Positions 1 to 9,921 are shown, counted from the stretch's first letter. The stretch: DNA of 64,000 nucleotides from Martelella endophytica (GCF_000960975.1 NZ_CP010803.1:4619818-4683817); one strand, 5' to 3'. Notes: generated from the sequence alone by a model not told the origin. Numbers and translations: made by a program.

Positions 1-1065
1 ATAGTATTCGGTGATCACCACGATCAGCGCCGTGACGATCAGGCCGACGATACCGCAGATGAACAGGGCAAAGCCGGTGATGTTGCGACCGGCGACCTCG
101 CCGAGCGAGCCGAAACCGACCGTCACCCAGGTCGCAAGCGCGATGCCGACGATGGAGAGCAGGCCGGTCACGATCAGCCCGCGATAGAGCGCGCCCATGA
201 TCGAGCCGTTGGCGCCGAGCTTGACGAAAAAGGTGCCGACGATCGAGGTCAGGATGCAGACGCCGCAGATCGCAAGCGGCAGCAGCATGACATCCGGCAG
301 GATGGCGGCGCCGCCGAAGAAGATCGCGCCGAGCACCATGGTTGCGACCACCGAGACAGCGTAGGTCTCGAAAAGGTCGGCCGCCATGCCGGCGCAGTCG
401 CCGACGTTGTCGCCGACGTTGTCGGCGATGGTGGCCGGGTTGCGCGGGTCATCCTCCGGAATACCGGCCTCGACCTTGCCGACGAGATCGCCGCCGACAT
501 CCGCACCCTTGGTAAAGATGCCGCCGCCGAGACGGGCAAACACCGAGATCAGCGAGGCGCCAAAGCCGAGCGCCACCAGCGCATCGATGACTTCGCGGTC
601 ATCTGAGGCATGGCCGAGAATAGCGGTGAGATAGTAATAATAGACCGAGACGCCGAGCAGCGCGAGACCGGCCACCAGCATCCCGGTGATCGCACCGGAC
701 TTGAAGGCGATGCCGAGACCGGCCGGAAGGCTGTAGGAGGCGGCCTGCGCTGTGCGCACATTGGCGCGCACGGAGACATGCATGCCGATGAAGCCCGCCG
801 CTCCGGAAAGCACGGCGCCGATGACGAAGCCGATCGCCGCGTTCAGCGACAGGAGCACCCAGGCCAGAATAAAGACGACGACGCCGACGATCGCGATCGT
901 CGAATACTGGCGCGTCAGATAGGCCTGCGCCCCTTCCCTGATGAACCCCGCGATTTCCTGCATCCGCGGCGTTCCCTGATCGGCAACCATGACCGAGCGT
1001 ATCGCCCACAGCGCATAAACGATCGACAAAAGGCCGCAGACAATCACGGCAAGCAATATTGTCAT
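1..1065 (-). CDS. hppA: Membrane-bound proton-translocating pyrophosphatase HppA (3' part outside window)
   Basis: The product couples pyrophosphate hydrolysis to proton pumping across the inner membrane. Reading starts at ATG 1065 and runs off the left edge, so about 355 of the usual roughly 700 residues are visible. The protein opens with a hydrophobic helix ([19 protein letters not shown]) and has further membrane segments. Near residues 180-230 it carries the signature [17 protein letters not shown] and [19 protein letters not shown], the pyrophosphate/Mg-binding loops of this family. One small deviation is DVGGD where DVGAD is usual. The residue that separates K-dependent from K-independent enzymes lies in the missing part. 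It is transcribed leftward, apart from nusB, across a 400-bp intergenic region. Confidence 0.96.
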   Translation of the reverse strand, partial: MTILLAVIVCGLLSIVYALWAIRSVMVADQGTPRMQEIAGFIREGAQAYLTRQYSTIAIVGVVVFILAWVLLSLNAAIGFVIGAVLSGAAGFIGMHVSVRANVRTAQAASYSLPAGLGIAFKSGAITGMLVAGLALLGVSVYYYYLTAILGHASDDREVIDALVALGFGASLISVFARLGGGIFTKGADVGGDLVGKVEAGIPEDDPRNPATIADNVGDNVGDCAGMAADLFETYAVSVVATMVLGAIFFGGAAILPDVMLLPLAICGVCILTSIVGTFFVKLGANGSIMGALYRGLIVTGLLSIVGIALATWVTVGFGSLGEVAGRNITGFALFICGIVGLIVTALIVVITEYY

Positions 1066-1465
1066 TTCACGCTTTCCTTCCCTCTACGGCGGAGGCGACA
1101 AGCGCGCGATCCGCCGAATTGTTAACCGGCCCCCGCGGACCGACCAGGGACGCAACCCCTGCAAGCGATCCGATACGCCGCGTTCCACCGCCAGACGCCT
1201 CTTTATCCTCCACGTCCCACGGACTTGCGGAGAGTGCGGTGGCTTGGCCAAGGCGTCAAGAGCTTCGGTTGCACATTAGGAGAGGCAAAAGTCAGCAAGC
1301 TTTGCGATAGCGCAAAGAGCATCGGGAAAATACGAAACGATTTGGGGAAGTGTTGGTGAGGACGGAGGCAAGAGCTTCACCGCCATTCAATCTCCCCCCT
1401 TGAGGGGGAGATTGGTGGCTGCAAGGTTTGCGCTCTTTGCAAGCGCGGAAACCGACGTCTCGGCC
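1066..1465. other. Intergenic region between hppA and nusB
   Basis: About 400 bp without a convincing gene. It should hold the leftward hppA promoter and the nusB transcript end. A 7-bp hairpin (CTTTGCG, loop ATAG, CGCAAAG) lies at 1300-1317 and a palindromic repeat at 1388-1414. Short open frames here lack good starts and family resemblance. Confidence 0.5.
1388..1414. repeat. Rhizobial-type palindromic repeat, half element
   Basis: Perfect 11-bp inverted repeat: CAATCTCCCCC, loop CTTGA, GGGGGAGATTG. The same core occurs near 54446 and 63488, where two halves face each other. Lying about 50 bp past the nusB stop, it could also act as a transcript-end hairpin. The assignment to the RIME-like class rests on appearance only. 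Confidence 0.7.
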
Positions 1466-1933
1466 TCAGGCCTCGTTCGGCTGACCGCGCTCGCGTCGGG
1501 CGATACGGTCGAGCACGGCGTGGACGAGCTTGGCTTCCTCGCCCTCGAAGAAGGCAACGGCGATCTCGACGTATTCGGTGACGATCACAGCGGTCGGCAC
1601 ATCCTTGCGCTCGACGATCTCGAACACTCCGGCGCGCAGGATGGCGCGCAGGGTCGAGTCGAGCCGCGACAGCGTCCAACCTTCGGAGATCGAACCCGCG
1701 ATCATCGGGTCCAGCGCCTTCTGGTCGCGCACGACACCTGTGACGATGGCGCGGAACCAGTGCGGATCGGCCTTCAAATAGGTCTCGCCGTCGATTTCCT
1801 TGCCGAGACGATACACCTCGTATTCGGCGAGCACATCGGCAAGCGCCGTGCCGGCGATGTCCATCTGGTAAAGCGCCTGAACGGCGGCGAGACGGGCTGC
1901 GCCTCGCTGATTGGCGGTCTTGTCGGTTGTCAT
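1466..1933 (-). CDS. nusB: Transcription antitermination protein NusB
   Basis: NusB binds boxA RNA with S10 (NusE) and supports rRNA antitermination in the cytoplasm. The 155-residue product has the family length and the all-helical pattern: [16 protein letters not shown] at the N-terminus, [10 protein letters not shown] in the middle, and [16 protein letters not shown] followed by [16 protein letters not shown], which is the typical C-terminal helix pair. It lies downstream of glyA and nrdR on the same strand, 101 bp after nrdR. In many rhizobia ribD, ribE and ribH lie between nrdR and nusB; they are absent here. Confidence 0.96.
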   Translation of the reverse strand: MTTDKTANQRGAARLAAVQALYQMDIAGTALADVLAEYEVYRLGKEIDGETYLKADPHWFRAIVTGVVRDQKALDPMIAGSISEGWTLSRLDSTLRAILRAGVFEIVERKDVPTAVIVTEYVEIAVAFFEGEEAKLVHAVLDRIARRERGQPNEA

Positions 1934-2034
1934 GCTACTCCTCGCATTCCCAAAGGAAGCGGTTGCCGCTAAGCGGCCTTCATCGAGACGGGCTTAATCA
2001 CGCCTTCGGCCTGCTGGCAAGTGTTTTGCTGAAT

Positions 2035-2517
2035 TTACGGCTCGTCGGCCTTCGAATCGCGGGCGAGCTTTGCAGAGAACTCGGCGATGATCTCCTCGAA
2101 ATTCTCCGTAGTGGAGAAATCGCGATAGACCGAAGCGAAGCGGACGAAGGCGACGTCATCGAGGTTCTTCAGAGCCTCGAGCGCGTGGAGACCGATTTCC
2201 TCCGACTGGATTTCGCTCTCGCCGGAACTCTCCAGCCGCCGGACGATGCCGGAGACGGCACGCTCGATGCGATCGCGATCAACCGGGCGCTTGCGCAGTG
2301 CCAGCTCGAAGGAACGCATCAGCTTGTCACGGTCGAAGGGAACCTTGCGACCGCTCTTCTTCACCACGACGAGCTCGCGCAGCTGCACGCGCTCGAATGT
2401 CGTGAAACGCCCGCCGCAATCCGGGCACACGCGCCGGCGGCGGATGGACGTGTTGTCCTCCGCCGGCCGGCTATCCTTGACCTGCGTATCAGGTGAATTG
2501 CAGAACGGACAGCGCAT
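2035..2517 (-). CDS. nrdR: Transcriptional repressor NrdR
   Basis: NrdR is the zinc-finger/ATP-cone repressor of ribonucleotide reductase genes. The N-terminus [18 protein letters not shown] and the later [14 protein letters not shown] give the two CxxC pairs of the zinc ribbon (about residues 3-6 and 31-34). The ATP-cone follows from about residue 48 ([19 protein letters not shown]), ending in [11 protein letters not shown]. The 160-residue length fits the family. It starts 8 bp after the glyA stop, so the two are almost certainly cotranscribed. No nrd gene is present in the window, so its targets lie elsewhere. Confidence 0.97.
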   Translation of the reverse strand: MRCPFCNSPDTQVKDSRPAEDNTSIRRRRVCPDCGGRFTTFERVQLRELVVVKKSGRKVPFDRDKLMRSFELALRKRPVDRDRIERAVSGIVRRLESSGESEIQSEEIGLHALEALKNLDDVAFVRFASVYRDFSTTENFEEIIAEFSAKLARDSKADEP

Positions 2518-2525
2518 CGCGCCCC

Positions 2526-3830
2526 TTAACCCATATAGCCATACATCGGGAAGCGATCGGTGAGTGCTACGACCTTGTCGCGCACGGCCGCTTCGACGGC
2601 GGCATTGCCCTCGTCGGAATTGGCTTCCTTCAGACCATCGAGAACCTCGACGATCAGCTTGCCGATCTCGGCGAATTCGGTCTCTCCAAAGCCGCGCGTC
2701 GTGCCAGCCGGCGAGCCGAGGCGGACACCGGAGGTGACAAATGGCTTTTCCGGATCGAAGGGAATGCCGTTCTTGTTGCAGGTGATGTAAGCGCGGCCGA
2801 GGGCTGCCTCGGCGCGCTTGCCCGTCGCATTCTTCGGACGCAAGTCGACCAGCATCGAGTGGTTGTCGGTCCCGCCGGAGACGACGTCGAGGCCGCCTTC
2901 CATCAGCGAGCCGGCAAGCGCCTGCGCGTTCTTGACGACCTGCGCGGCGTATTCCTTGAATTCCGGCTGCAGCGCTTCGCCGAGCGCGACCGCCTTGGCG
3001 GCGATGATGTGCATCAGCGGGCCGCCCTGCAGGCCGGGGAAAACGGCCGAATTGATCTTCTTGGCGATATCGGCGTCATTGGTCAGCACCATGCCGCCGC
3101 GCGGGCCGCGCAGCGATTTGTGCGTCGTCGTCGTCACCACATGCGCATGCGGGCACGGCGAGGGATGAACGCCGCCGGCAACGAGACCGGCGATATGGGC
3201 CATGTCGACCATCAGATAGGCGCCAACGGAATCGGCGATCTCGCGGAACCGCTTCCAATCCCAGATCCGCGAATAGGCCGTACCACCGGCGATGATCAGC
3301 TTCGGCTTGTGCTCCTCGGCCTTCTTCGCCACCTCATCCATGTCGATGAGATTGTCTTCGCGGGAAACGCCGTAGGAGACGACGTTGAACCACTTGCCCG
3401 ACATGTTGACCGGCGAACCATGGGTCAGGTGACCGCCCGAATTGAGATCGAGGCCCATGAAGGTGTCGCCCGGCTGCAGGAGCGCCAGAAACACCGCCTG
3501 GTTCATCTGCGAACCCGAATTCGGCTGCACGTTGGCGAACTCGACGCCGAACAGCTTCTTGGCGCGCTCGATCGCAAGTTCCTCGGCAATGTCGACGAAC
3601 TGGCAGCCGCCGTAATAGCGCTTGCCCGGATAGCCCTCGGCATATTTGTTGGTCATGATCGAGCCCTGGGCCTCGAGCACGGCACGCGAAACGATGTTTT
3701 CCGAGGCGATCAGCTCGATCTCGTGACGCTGGCGACCGAGTTCCTTGCCGATCGCGCCGAAAATCTCCGGATCGGTATCGGCGAGCGTGCGGTTGAAGAA
3801 ATTCTCGGTGAATCCTGACTGGCTGGTCAT
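2526..3830 (-). CDS. glyA: Serine hydroxymethyltransferase
   Basis: This PLP enzyme interconverts serine and glycine with tetrahydrofolate and feeds one-carbon metabolism. The 434-residue product covers the whole family length. Visible signatures are [13 protein letters not shown] near residue 40, [16 protein letters not shown], and [11 protein letters not shown] near residue 235, which contains the PLP-binding lysine. The start ATG at 3830 gives [20 protein letters not shown], typical of rhizobial homologues. nrdR follows 8 bp downstream. The preceding gene on the same strand ends 129 bp upstream behind a hairpin, so glyA probably has its own promoter. Confidence 0.98.
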   Translation of the reverse strand: MTSQSGFTENFFNRTLADTDPEIFGAIGKELGRQRHEIELIASENIVSRAVLEAQGSIMTNKYAEGYPGKRYYGGCQFVDIAEELAIERAKKLFGVEFANVQPNSGSQMNQAVFLALLQPGDTFMGLDLNSGGHLTHGSPVNMSGKWFNVVSYGVSREDNLIDMDEVAKKAEEHKPKLIIAGGTAYSRIWDWKRFREIADSVGAYLMVDMAHIAGLVAGGVHPSPCPHAHVVTTTTHKSLRGPRGGMVLTNDADIAKKINSAVFPGLQGGPLMHIIAAKAVALGEALQPEFKEYAAQVVKNAQALAGSLMEGGLDVVSGGTDNHSMLVDLRPKNATGKRAEAALGRAYITCNKNGIPFDPEKPFVTSGVRLGSPAGTTRGFGETEFAEIGKLIVEVLDGLKEANSDEGNAAVEAAVRDKVVALTDRFPMYGYMG

Positions 3831-3898
3831 CGGGGGCTCCTCGGTGTTGCGGGCGGAAGCGTTCTAGCGCCGGATGCATCATGGTGCAATAGACGAAA

Positions 3899-3927
3899 GC
3901 CGCCGGCAGACATGGTCCGCCGGCGGC
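3899..3927 (-). terminator. Hairpin terminator after the L,D-transpeptidase gene
   Basis: Perfect 9-bp stem GCCGCCGGC (3899-3907) and GCCGGCGGC (3919-3927) with an 11-base loop. On the minus strand it lies about 30 bp beyond the stop at 3960 and is followed by a short T-rich tract (TTTCG). The weak T run leaves some doubt about Rho-independence. Confidence 0.6.
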
Positions 3928-3959
3928 AATTATTCCAAGTTTTGCGAAGCTTCGGTCGA

Positions 3960-5249
3960 TTACTCGATGCCGCTCGTCGTCTGCAGCGCCAGTTCCGGCG
4001 CGCCGTCGAGATTGTAGATGTCGTCGCGGAACTGAACGATACCGTCCTTCGCCGACCAGGCGGTGATGTAGACGAAGTGGTTCGGAACCTGATCGGCGAG
4101 GTTCACCGGCGTCGAAATGCCGGAGTGAATGGTCTCTTCGATCTTCTGGCGATCCCAGCCGGGCGTGTTCTTCAACAGCCAGACGTCGAGGTCGCGAACG
4201 TTCTCGATACGCACGCAGCCGGACGATTCGAAACGCACCACGTCGTTGAACAGCGACTGGCTCGGCGTGTCGTGCATGTAGACTGCGTACTTGTTGTGGA
4301 AGTTGATCTTGGTCGAGGCCATAGCGCTGTTCGGGCCCGGATCCTGGCGGAAGGTCAGGTTCGGCGCCTTTTCGGCGTTCCAGTCGATCGTCATCGGATC
4401 GACTTCCTGGCCCTTGTTGTCGTAGAGCCTGATCTTCTGGTCCGTCAGATAGTTCGGATCCTTCTGCATCAGCGGCATGATATCCTTCTGGATGATCGAG
4501 CGCGGCACAGTCCATGGCGGATTGAAGATGATCTCGAAGATCTTCGAATCCAGAAGCGGGGTGGGGCGCGAGGGCCGACCGACGATCGCGACGTTGCGCA
4601 GCGCGACAGCATTGTTCTCGACCGCCTCGGCATAGGCCGCGGGAATGTTGACGAGAACATAACGCTGGCCGAGGTCGGAGCCGAGGTCCTCGACGCGGCT
4701 GAGGTTCGTCTCAAGCTGGGCAAGGCGAACGCGGGCGCCGACATTCAGTGCCTTCAGCGTGTATTCGTCGATAAAGCCGGTTTCGCTGAGGCCATGGCGA
4801 GCCTGGAAGTGACGCACCGCGCCCTGGACGTAGGAATCGTAGGAATCCGACATGCCGGCCGACTGCGGCAGGTCGCCGGAGACGATCAGGCGCTGGCGAA
4901 GCTGGCGCACGGACGGGTCGTTGACGCCGAACTGCAGCGGCACGTTCGGATGAACCTCCGGCCAGCCGCCGTTGCTGACGATCCGCTGATACTCGGCGAT
5001 TGCCTGCATCAGGTTCATCGGTGCGTTGGGGCCGAGAATGGGCTGGTTGGAGGTCACCGCAGCCTGGCTGCGCGAGGTCACGGCATCAAACTGATCGTCC
5101 CAGTTACCGCGGCCGGGGGCGTTGATCAGCTCCTGCACCGCGGTCTGGGCGGAGGCCAGCTTCGGAAGAGCAATCACACCGGCAGCTGCGGCCATGAAAT
5201 GGCGGCGCGAGAATGCCTTGCGTGTCGCGTTCGGAAATTCCTTTGTCAT
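3960..5249 (-). CDS. Tat-exported L,D-transpeptidase (YkuD/YcbB-like)
   Basis: Likely periplasmic enzyme forming 3-3 peptidoglycan cross-links or anchoring proteins to peptidoglycan. The N-terminus has a twin-arginine signal (FSRRHFMAAAAGVIALP, cleavage expected near ASA-Q). A peptidoglycan-binding-like region lies around residues 105-172 (QGAVRHFQARHGLSETGFID). The catalytic YkuD domain is C-terminal, with MHDTPSQSLF and then SSGCVRIENV near residue 345, which holds the nucleophilic cysteine and following arginine. At 429 residues it is shorter than E. coli YcbB but within the range of rhizobial homologues. It stands between glyA and a small membrane protein, all leftward. The exact reaction is inferred from the family. 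Confidence 0.9.
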   Translation of the reverse strand: MTKEFPNATRKAFSRRHFMAAAAGVIALPKLASAQTAVQELINAPGRGNWDDQFDAVTSRSQAAVTSNQPILGPNAPMNLMQAIAEYQRIVSNGGWPEVHPNVPLQFGVNDPSVRQLRQRLIVSGDLPQSAGMSDSYDSYVQGAVRHFQARHGLSETGFIDEYTLKALNVGARVRLAQLETNLSRVEDLGSDLGQRYVLVNIPAAYAEAVENNAVALRNVAIVGRPSRPTPLLDSKIFEIIFNPPWTVPRSIIQKDIMPLMQKDPNYLTDQKIRLYDNKGQEVDPMTIDWNAEKAPNLTFRQDPGPNSAMASTKINFHNKYAVYMHDTPSQSLFNDVVRFESSGCVRIENVRDLDVWLLKNTPGWDRQKIEETIHSGISTPVNLADQVPNHFVYITAWSAKDGIVQFRDDIYNLDGAPELALQTTSGIE

Positions 5250-5381
5250 TTAACCCAATCTCGTTCGGTCCCTCGGGTGGCGCCGATCCGGGTGATCGCG
5301 CAAACCCCGTGTTTAGAAATCACGTTCCACAGCAATATGGCCGTTTGTTGTCACATAGGCACGGCCGTCCGGAAGGAAAGA

Positions 5382-5771
5382 CTATCGCCTTCGAATAAAG
5401 ACAAGGTAAACCCAGAAAGCGGCGTAAATCCCGATAAACAAAATGTGAAGGCCGACCCGCGTCGGCGCAGCGCCGAAAAGCTGCGGATAGCCGCCATGGG
5501 CGCCGATCTCGACCGCCGCGCCGAGCGCCCAGAGCACAAAACCCCAGCCGACCCCGAACCAGAGCCCCGTCGCCGCAACCGGGTAAAGTACGGCGAGCGC
5601 CAGCTCGACGAAGCGCACATTGGCATTGACCACATCGAACCGGCCGGCGCCGTCCATGGTCAGCCCGATAAGTCCGGACCAGCTCGAAAGCGCCAGCACC
5701 ACGAGATAGACCGCCACGACGCGCTTGAACACGACGAAGGCTGTCTGTGAGAAACCGGGGCGGACCGTCAT
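5382..5771 (-). CDS. Small membrane protein, DUF6163-like
   Basis: A product of about 129 residues with four hydrophobic segments (VFKRVVAVYLVVLALSSW, LALAVLYPVAATGLWF, WGFVLWALGAAVEI, ILFIGIYAAFWVYLVF) and a basic C-terminus FIRRR. It resembles the DUF6163 family that sits upstream of hemB in rhizobia; no function is known. The start at 5771 is preferred because AGGAAA lies just upstream, whereas the longer frame from 5831 has no ribosome site. It is divergent from hemB, which starts 199 bp away. Confidence 0.75.
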   Translation of the reverse strand: MTVRPGFSQTAFVVFKRVVAVYLVVLALSSWSGLIGLTMDGAGRFDVVNANVRFVELALAVLYPVAATGLWFGVGWGFVLWALGAAVEIGAHGGYPQLFGAAPTRVGLHILFIGIYAAFWVYLVFIRRR

Positions 5772-5970
5772 ACTGTTTCCTGAATTCATCGCTGGCGTTA
5801 TACGCGCTCCTTCTTTCCTGACAAAGCCCAAGATCGCCCAAACTCCGCCCCGCCAACAGGTTCCTACGTTTGCGCAAAGCGGCGCACCCGGCCGCGCGAC
5901 AATCTGGATGGTTTGCGGCCCCTTCCCGGCGTGATAGAAGCCTGTCGAACATCAAGGACGGAGACGCCGC

Positions 5971-6993
5971 ATGAACGAGTTCAACGACAAGACCCATCTC
6001 GTCGACCGGATCACCGGCCACCGCCGCATGCGCCGCATCCGCAAGGCCGACTGGACCCGGCGCATGGTGCGCGAGAACAGTCTCACCGTCGACGATCTGA
6101 TCTGGCCGGTTTTCGTCATTCCGGGAAACAATCTCGAAGAGCCGATCCCCTCCATGCCCGGCGTCTCGCGCATGAGCGTCGACCGGCTGGCGGAAGCTGC
6201 GCGCAAGGCCGCCGATCTCGGCATCCCGGCGATCGCCACCTTCCCCAATGTCGAACTGGAAAAGCGCGACATGACCGGCTCGGAAATCCTGAAGCCGGAC
6301 AACCTCCTCAACCAGGCGACCCGCGCGATCAAGAAGGCAGCGCCGGGTATCGGCGTCATTACCGATGTCGCCCTCGACCCCTTCACCAGCCACGGCCATG
6401 ACGGCATTCTTGTCGGCGACGAGATCGTCAACGATGCCACGGTCGACCATGTCTGCGAGGCGGCCGTGCTGCAGGCGGAAGCCGGCTCCGACATCATCGC
6501 GCCATCCGAAATGATGGATGGCCGCATCGGCGCGATCCGCGAGCGACTCGACAGCGCGGGCTTCCAGGACGTCGGCATCATGTCCTACGCCACCAAGTTC
6601 TCATCGGGTTTCTATGGCCCCTATCGCGAAGCGATCTCCACCAAGGGGCTGCTGAAGGGCGACAAGGCGAGCTACTACATCGATCCCGCCAACGCGACCG
6701 AAGCGCTGCGCGATGCGGCGCTCGATGTCGAGGAAGGGGCCGACATGCTGATGGTGAAGCCCGGCCTGCCCTATATCGACATCTGCTGGCGGATGAAGGA
6801 GGCCTTCGGCCTGCCCGTCTTTGCCTACCAGGTCTCCGGCGAATACGCGATGATCCGCATGGCCGCCGAACGTGGCGCTATCGACGGCGATCGGGTGATG
6901 ATGGAAACGCTGCTGGCGTTCAAGCGCGCCGGCTGCGATGGCATTCTCACCTATTTCGCCATGGAAGTGGCCGAGAAACTGTCGAAATCATAG
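5971..6993 (+). CDS. hemB: Delta-aminolevulinic acid dehydratase (porphobilinogen synthase)
   Basis: It condenses two 5-aminolevulinate molecules to porphobilinogen in heme synthesis. The 340-residue product shows both Schiff-base lysine segments: SYATKFSSGFYGP (Lys about 207) and DMLMVKPGLPYID (Lys about 262). The metal-binding loop reads DVALDPFTSHGHDG; the zinc-ligand cysteines of the E. coli/yeast type are replaced by Ala and Asp, so this is the magnesium-type enzyme. A GGACGGAG ribosome site precedes ATG 5971. RDD and bpt genes follow on the same strand. Later heme genes (hemC, hemD, hemY) lie near 25-29 kb. Confidence 0.97.
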   Translation: MNEFNDKTHLVDRITGHRRMRRIRKADWTRRMVRENSLTVDDLIWPVFVIPGNNLEEPIPSMPGVSRMSVDRLAEAARKAADLGIPAIATFPNVELEKRDMTGSEILKPDNLLNQATRAIKKAAPGIGVITDVALDPFTSHGHDGILVGDEIVNDATVDHVCEAAVLQAEAGSDIIAPSEMMDGRIGAIRERLDSAGFQDVGIMSYATKFSSGFYGPYREAISTKGLLKGDKASYYIDPANATEALRDAALDVEEGADMLMVKPGLPYIDICWRMKEAFGLPVFAYQVSGEYAMIRMAAERGAIDGDRVMMETLLAFKRAGCDGILTYFAMEVAEKLSKS

Positions 6994-7071
6994 TCCAAGC
7001 GACGTTTGTCTGTTGTATTCGCCGCGCTGTTCACCCACATCTCCTCCGAGACAAGAAGGGATGACCAGACG

Positions 7072-7536
7072 ATGAGTGTTGAACGCGAATATGACACCTA
7101 TGCCCCGGTCGGCGGGCGTGCCTATTCGGGCGTACTGTCACGCCGGATACTGGCGTTTTTGGTCGATTACCTGCTGATCGCCATCCTCTGGGTTCCGGCG
7201 GCGGTGCTGCTGTTCTTTATCGGCATTGCCACGCTCGGCCTCGCCTTCTTCCTTTATCCAGTGCTCTATTTCATCGTCGCCGTTCTCTATTTCGGCATGA
7301 CGATGGGCGGCGCGGCGCAGGCTTCGCCGGGCATGCGGGCCATGGGGCTTCGGGTCGTGCGCACCGATGGTTTCCGGATGGACTTCCTGACGGCGACGGT
7401 TCACCTCGCGCTGTTCTGGCTGTTCAACTCGATCCTGACGCCGCTGGTGCTGCTCGTCGGCCTGTTCACGGACCGCAAGCGGCTGCTCCACGACTTCCTC
7501 GTCGGTGCTGTCATCGTCCGCGATGAAAGCATCTGA
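7072..7536 (+). CDS. RDD family membrane protein
   Basis: The 154-residue inner-membrane protein carries the RDD signature: SRRILAFLVDYLLIAI near residue 23, a central pair of long hydrophobic helices (AAVLLFFIGIATLGLAFFLY, VLYFIVAVLYFGMTM), GMRAMGLRVVRTDG and a final helix with FTDRKRLLHDFLVG. RDD proteins have been linked to ion transport in some bacteria, but no role can be given here. The start at 7072 is chosen over an upstream in-frame start because AGAAGGG precedes it. It lies between hemB and bpt, a common rhizobial order. Confidence 0.85.
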   Translation: MSVEREYDTYAPVGGRAYSGVLSRRILAFLVDYLLIAILWVPAAVLLFFIGIATLGLAFFLYPVLYFIVAVLYFGMTMGGAAQASPGMRAMGLRVVRTDGFRMDFLTATVHLALFWLFNSILTPLVLLVGLFTDRKRLLHDFLVGAVIVRDESI

Positions 7537-7605
7537 ACCGGCGGTTGACCTTTTCCCCTTTTGCGCCATGCTAGTGTCCGTATCGCAACGCATGGTGTGC
7601 TGGTC

Positions 7606-8352
7606 ATGAACACGCAAGCCACTCAGTCGCCTCAGTTTTATCTGACCGCGCCGGCGCAGTGCCCCTATCTGGAGGCCGAGCGCGAAAGGAAGGTCTTTAC
7701 CCATCTCGTCGGTCCCCGCGCCGCCGAGATGAACGACCTTTTGACCCAGGGCGGCTTCCGGCGCTCGCAGAACATTGCCTATCGGCCCGCCTGCGAAAAT
7801 TGCCGGGCCTGCGTGTCGGTGCGAATCGTTGCCGGCGAATTCGACCTGACGCGCTCCTTTCGCCGCACCCTCTCGCACAATCGCGATCTTGTCGGCACTG
7901 AGCGGCCGGCGATCGCCACCGACGAGCAGTATGATCTCTTCCGTACCTATCTCGACAGCCGCCACCAGCGCGGCGGCATGGCCGACATGACCGTGGACGA
8001 CTATGCGGTGATGGTCGAGGAGACACACGTCGAGACGCGGGTCATCGAGTACCGGGTAGCCTCCGGCCGGCTGGACGAAGAGGGCGAACTGATCGCCGTC
8101 GCACTCTCCGACGTCATGATGGACGGGCTTTCGATGGTCTACTCCTTCTTCAACCCAGCCCATGAGCGCCGGTCGCTTGGCAGTTTCATGATCCTCGACC
8201 ACGTGATGCGCGCCCGCAACCTCGGCCTGCCCTATGTCTATCTCGGCTACTGGGTGAAGGGCTCGAAGAAGATGGACTACAAGAAGCGCTTCCAGCCGCA
8301 GGAACATCTCACCGGCCATGGCTGGGAACGGGCACTGGCCGACGAAGACTGA
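7606..8352 (+). CDS. bpt: Aminoacyl-tRNA-protein transferase Bpt (N-degron leucyl/arginyl transferase)
   Basis: Bpt transfers leucine (or arginine in related enzymes) from tRNA to N-terminal Asp/Glu of substrates, marking them for ClpS/ClpAP. The 248-residue product shows [20 protein letters not shown], the cysteine-rich segment [15 protein letters not shown] (about residues 60-72), [10 protein letters not shown] and the GNAT-like C-terminal region [17 protein letters not shown] and [20 protein letters not shown] 7606 matches the conserved N-terminus [13 protein letters not shown]; the longer frame from 7561 adds an unsupported leader. It is third in line after hemB and the RDD gene. Confidence 0.93.
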   Translation: MNTQATQSPQFYLTAPAQCPYLEAERERKVFTHLVGPRAAEMNDLLTQGGFRRSQNIAYRPACENCRACVSVRIVAGEFDLTRSFRRTLSHNRDLVGTERPAIATDEQYDLFRTYLDSRHQRGGMADMTVDDYAVMVEETHVETRVIEYRVASGRLDEEGELIAVALSDVMMDGLSMVYSFFNPAHERRSLGSFMILDHVMRARNLGLPYVYLGYWVKGSKKMDYKKRFQPQEHLTGHGWERALADED

Positions 8353-8468
8353 GCCAAACCGACATTTTCGACGACAAGCCGTGGAAGCCTGTCGCTACTG
8401 CCCTAAATCCGCTAAAGATTTTATGCCGGGCACCCGCTCGGCCGCGGAGTGAACAGGGGAAAAGCAGG

Positions 8469-8936
8469 ATGCTGAAGGAATTCCGGGATTTCATTTCCAG
8501 GGGCAATGTCGTCGACATGGCCGTTGGTATCATTGTCGGCGCGGCTTTTACCGCAATCGTCAGGTCGCTCGTCTCGGACCTCATCGATCCGATCATCGGC
8601 CTGATCATCGGCGGCGTCGATTTCTCCGACATGTACGTCGTCCTGAGCGGCGACGTCGCGGCGGACGCAAGCCTTGCAGCAGCCCGCGAACAGGGTGCAG
8701 CAATCTTCGCTTACGGCGCCTTCATAACCGCTGTCATCAACTTCCTGATCATTGCCTTCGTCGTCTTCATGCTGGTCAGGGCGATCAACCGGATGCGCGC
8801 CGCAGCCGAAGCCCACCGCAAGGCCGCCGAGCAGGAGCCAGCCGTTCCCAATCCGCCGCCCGGCCCGAGCGAACTCCAGGTCCTGCTCGAAATCCGGGAC
8901 GAACTGCGCAAGCGGGAACAGCCGAACACGCCTTGA
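8469..8936 (+). CDS. mscL: Large-conductance mechanosensitive channel MscL
   Basis: MscL forms a homopentameric inner-membrane pore that opens under osmotic downshock. The product has the classic N-terminus [20 protein letters not shown] (amphipathic helix into TM1), TM1 [19 protein letters not shown], a periplasmic loop that is somewhat long and Ala-rich, TM2 [19 protein letters not shown], and a charged cytoplasmic helix ([15 protein letters not shown]). At 155 residues it is slightly longer than the usual 136-145, the excess being in the loop and tail. It is monocistronic, 116 bp after bpt and convergent with an araC-type gene. Confidence 0.95.
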   Translation: MLKEFRDFISRGNVVDMAVGIIVGAAFTAIVRSLVSDLIDPIIGLIIGGVDFSDMYVVLSGDVAADASLAAAREQGAAIFAYGAFITAVINFLIIAFVVFMLVRAINRMRAAAEAHRKAAEQEPAVPNPPPGPSELQVLLEIRDELRKREQPNTP

Positions 8937-8976
8937 TCGAGGCTATGCGCCTCTTCAATTCAGCCTGCTCCCGCTG

Positions 8977-9921
8977 CTATTCAGCGGCGAGAGCGGGCGT
9001 CTCCGGCAAGCTCTGCCTGGCGCGCCTGAATTGCTGCGGCGTCACCCCGACCAGCCGCCGAAAGGCCGTGACGAAGGCGCTGAGCGAGGCATAACCGAGG
9101 TCGCTCGCGATCTCGGCGAGCGGCGAGCCCGCATGTTCGAGCCGATCGCAGGCAAGCGCCATGCGCCAGCGCGCGAGATACTGCATGGGCGTCTCGCCCA
9201 TGACCGTACGAAAACGTTCGGCAAAGACGGTGCGCGACATGCCGGCCTCCGCTGCCAGCGCCTGCAGCGTCCAGCGGCGGGCGGGATCGGCATGAATGGC
9301 CGCGACCGCCAGGCGAAGGTTCTTGTCCGAAAGCGCGGCGAGCCAGCCCTGTTCTCCCGGGCTTGATCGTTCAAGATGAGCGCGCAGCGTCTGCAGAAGC
9401 ATCATGTGGGCGAGGTCCTGGGCCATCAGCTCTGAACCGGGCCGCGCCTCCCGCATCTCCTCGATCATTCTTTCGAGCGACCAGCGCATCGCGGCCCGCT
9501 CGGTCGAACCGCGCAGGTGAACGATCGGCGGCAGAAGATCGAGCAGCAGCCGCGCCGCGCCCCCACTGACGGCAAAGCGCGCGCCGGCCAGGGTAAATTC
9601 GCCGCCCGTGCCCACGACCACCTGGCCACCGGCCCGCGCCGGCGGAAAAATCACGCTGGCCGAAACAGGTTCTGCCGCAAGATGTCCCGCCATCTTGAAC
9701 GCGCAGCCGCGCGGCAGAACGAAGGCCTCACCGGCCTGCAGCCTGATCGGCTCGGCCACACCTTCGATCTGCAGGAGACACGTCCCCGACAGGATGGCGT
9801 AGCATTTGAGCTTGCCGGTCTGATCGCCGAAATCCACGCACCATGCGCCACCAGCCTCGAACCCAGAGGAGACCGTGGCCGAGGGGCGCAGCAGCGAAAG
9901 AAGATCGGAAAGCGGATCCAT
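8977..9921 (-). CDS. AraC family transcriptional regulator with cupin sensor domain
   Basis: The 314-residue regulator has an N-terminal cupin-like domain (LKCYAILSGTCLLQIEG, AGEAFVLPRGCAFKM, about residues 35-85) and a C-terminal AraC/XylS double helix-turn-helix from about residue 205 (WTLQALAAEAGMSRTVFAER; LAEIASDLGYASLSAFVTAF). Cupin-sensing AraC proteins respond to small ligands; the ligand here is unknown. It is divergent from an NmrA-like reductase gene 135 bp away, which is its most likely target. It resembles regulators adjacent to NAD(P)-dependent oxidoreductases in many proteobacteria. Confidence 0.88.
   Translation of the reverse strand: MDPLSDLLSLLRPSATVSSGFEAGGAWCVDFGDQTGKLKCYAILSGTCLLQIEGVAEPIRLQAGEAFVLPRGCAFKMAGHLAAEPVSASVIFPPARAGGQVVVGTGGEFTLAGARFAVSGGAARLLLDLLPPIVHLRGSTERAAMRWSLERMIEEMREARPGSELMAQDLAHMMLLQTLRAHLERSSPGEQGWLAALSDKNLRLAVAAIHADPARRWTLQALAAEAGMSRTVFAERFRTVMGETPMQYLARWRMALACDRLEHAGSPLAEIASDLGYASLSAFVTAFRRLVGVTPQQFRRARQSLPETPALAAE

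Noticed and set aside
3912..5750. 612-codon plus-strand frame opposite the L,D-transpeptidase
   Set aside because: Spans two genes and an intergenic hairpin, without a ribosome site or recognisable motif.
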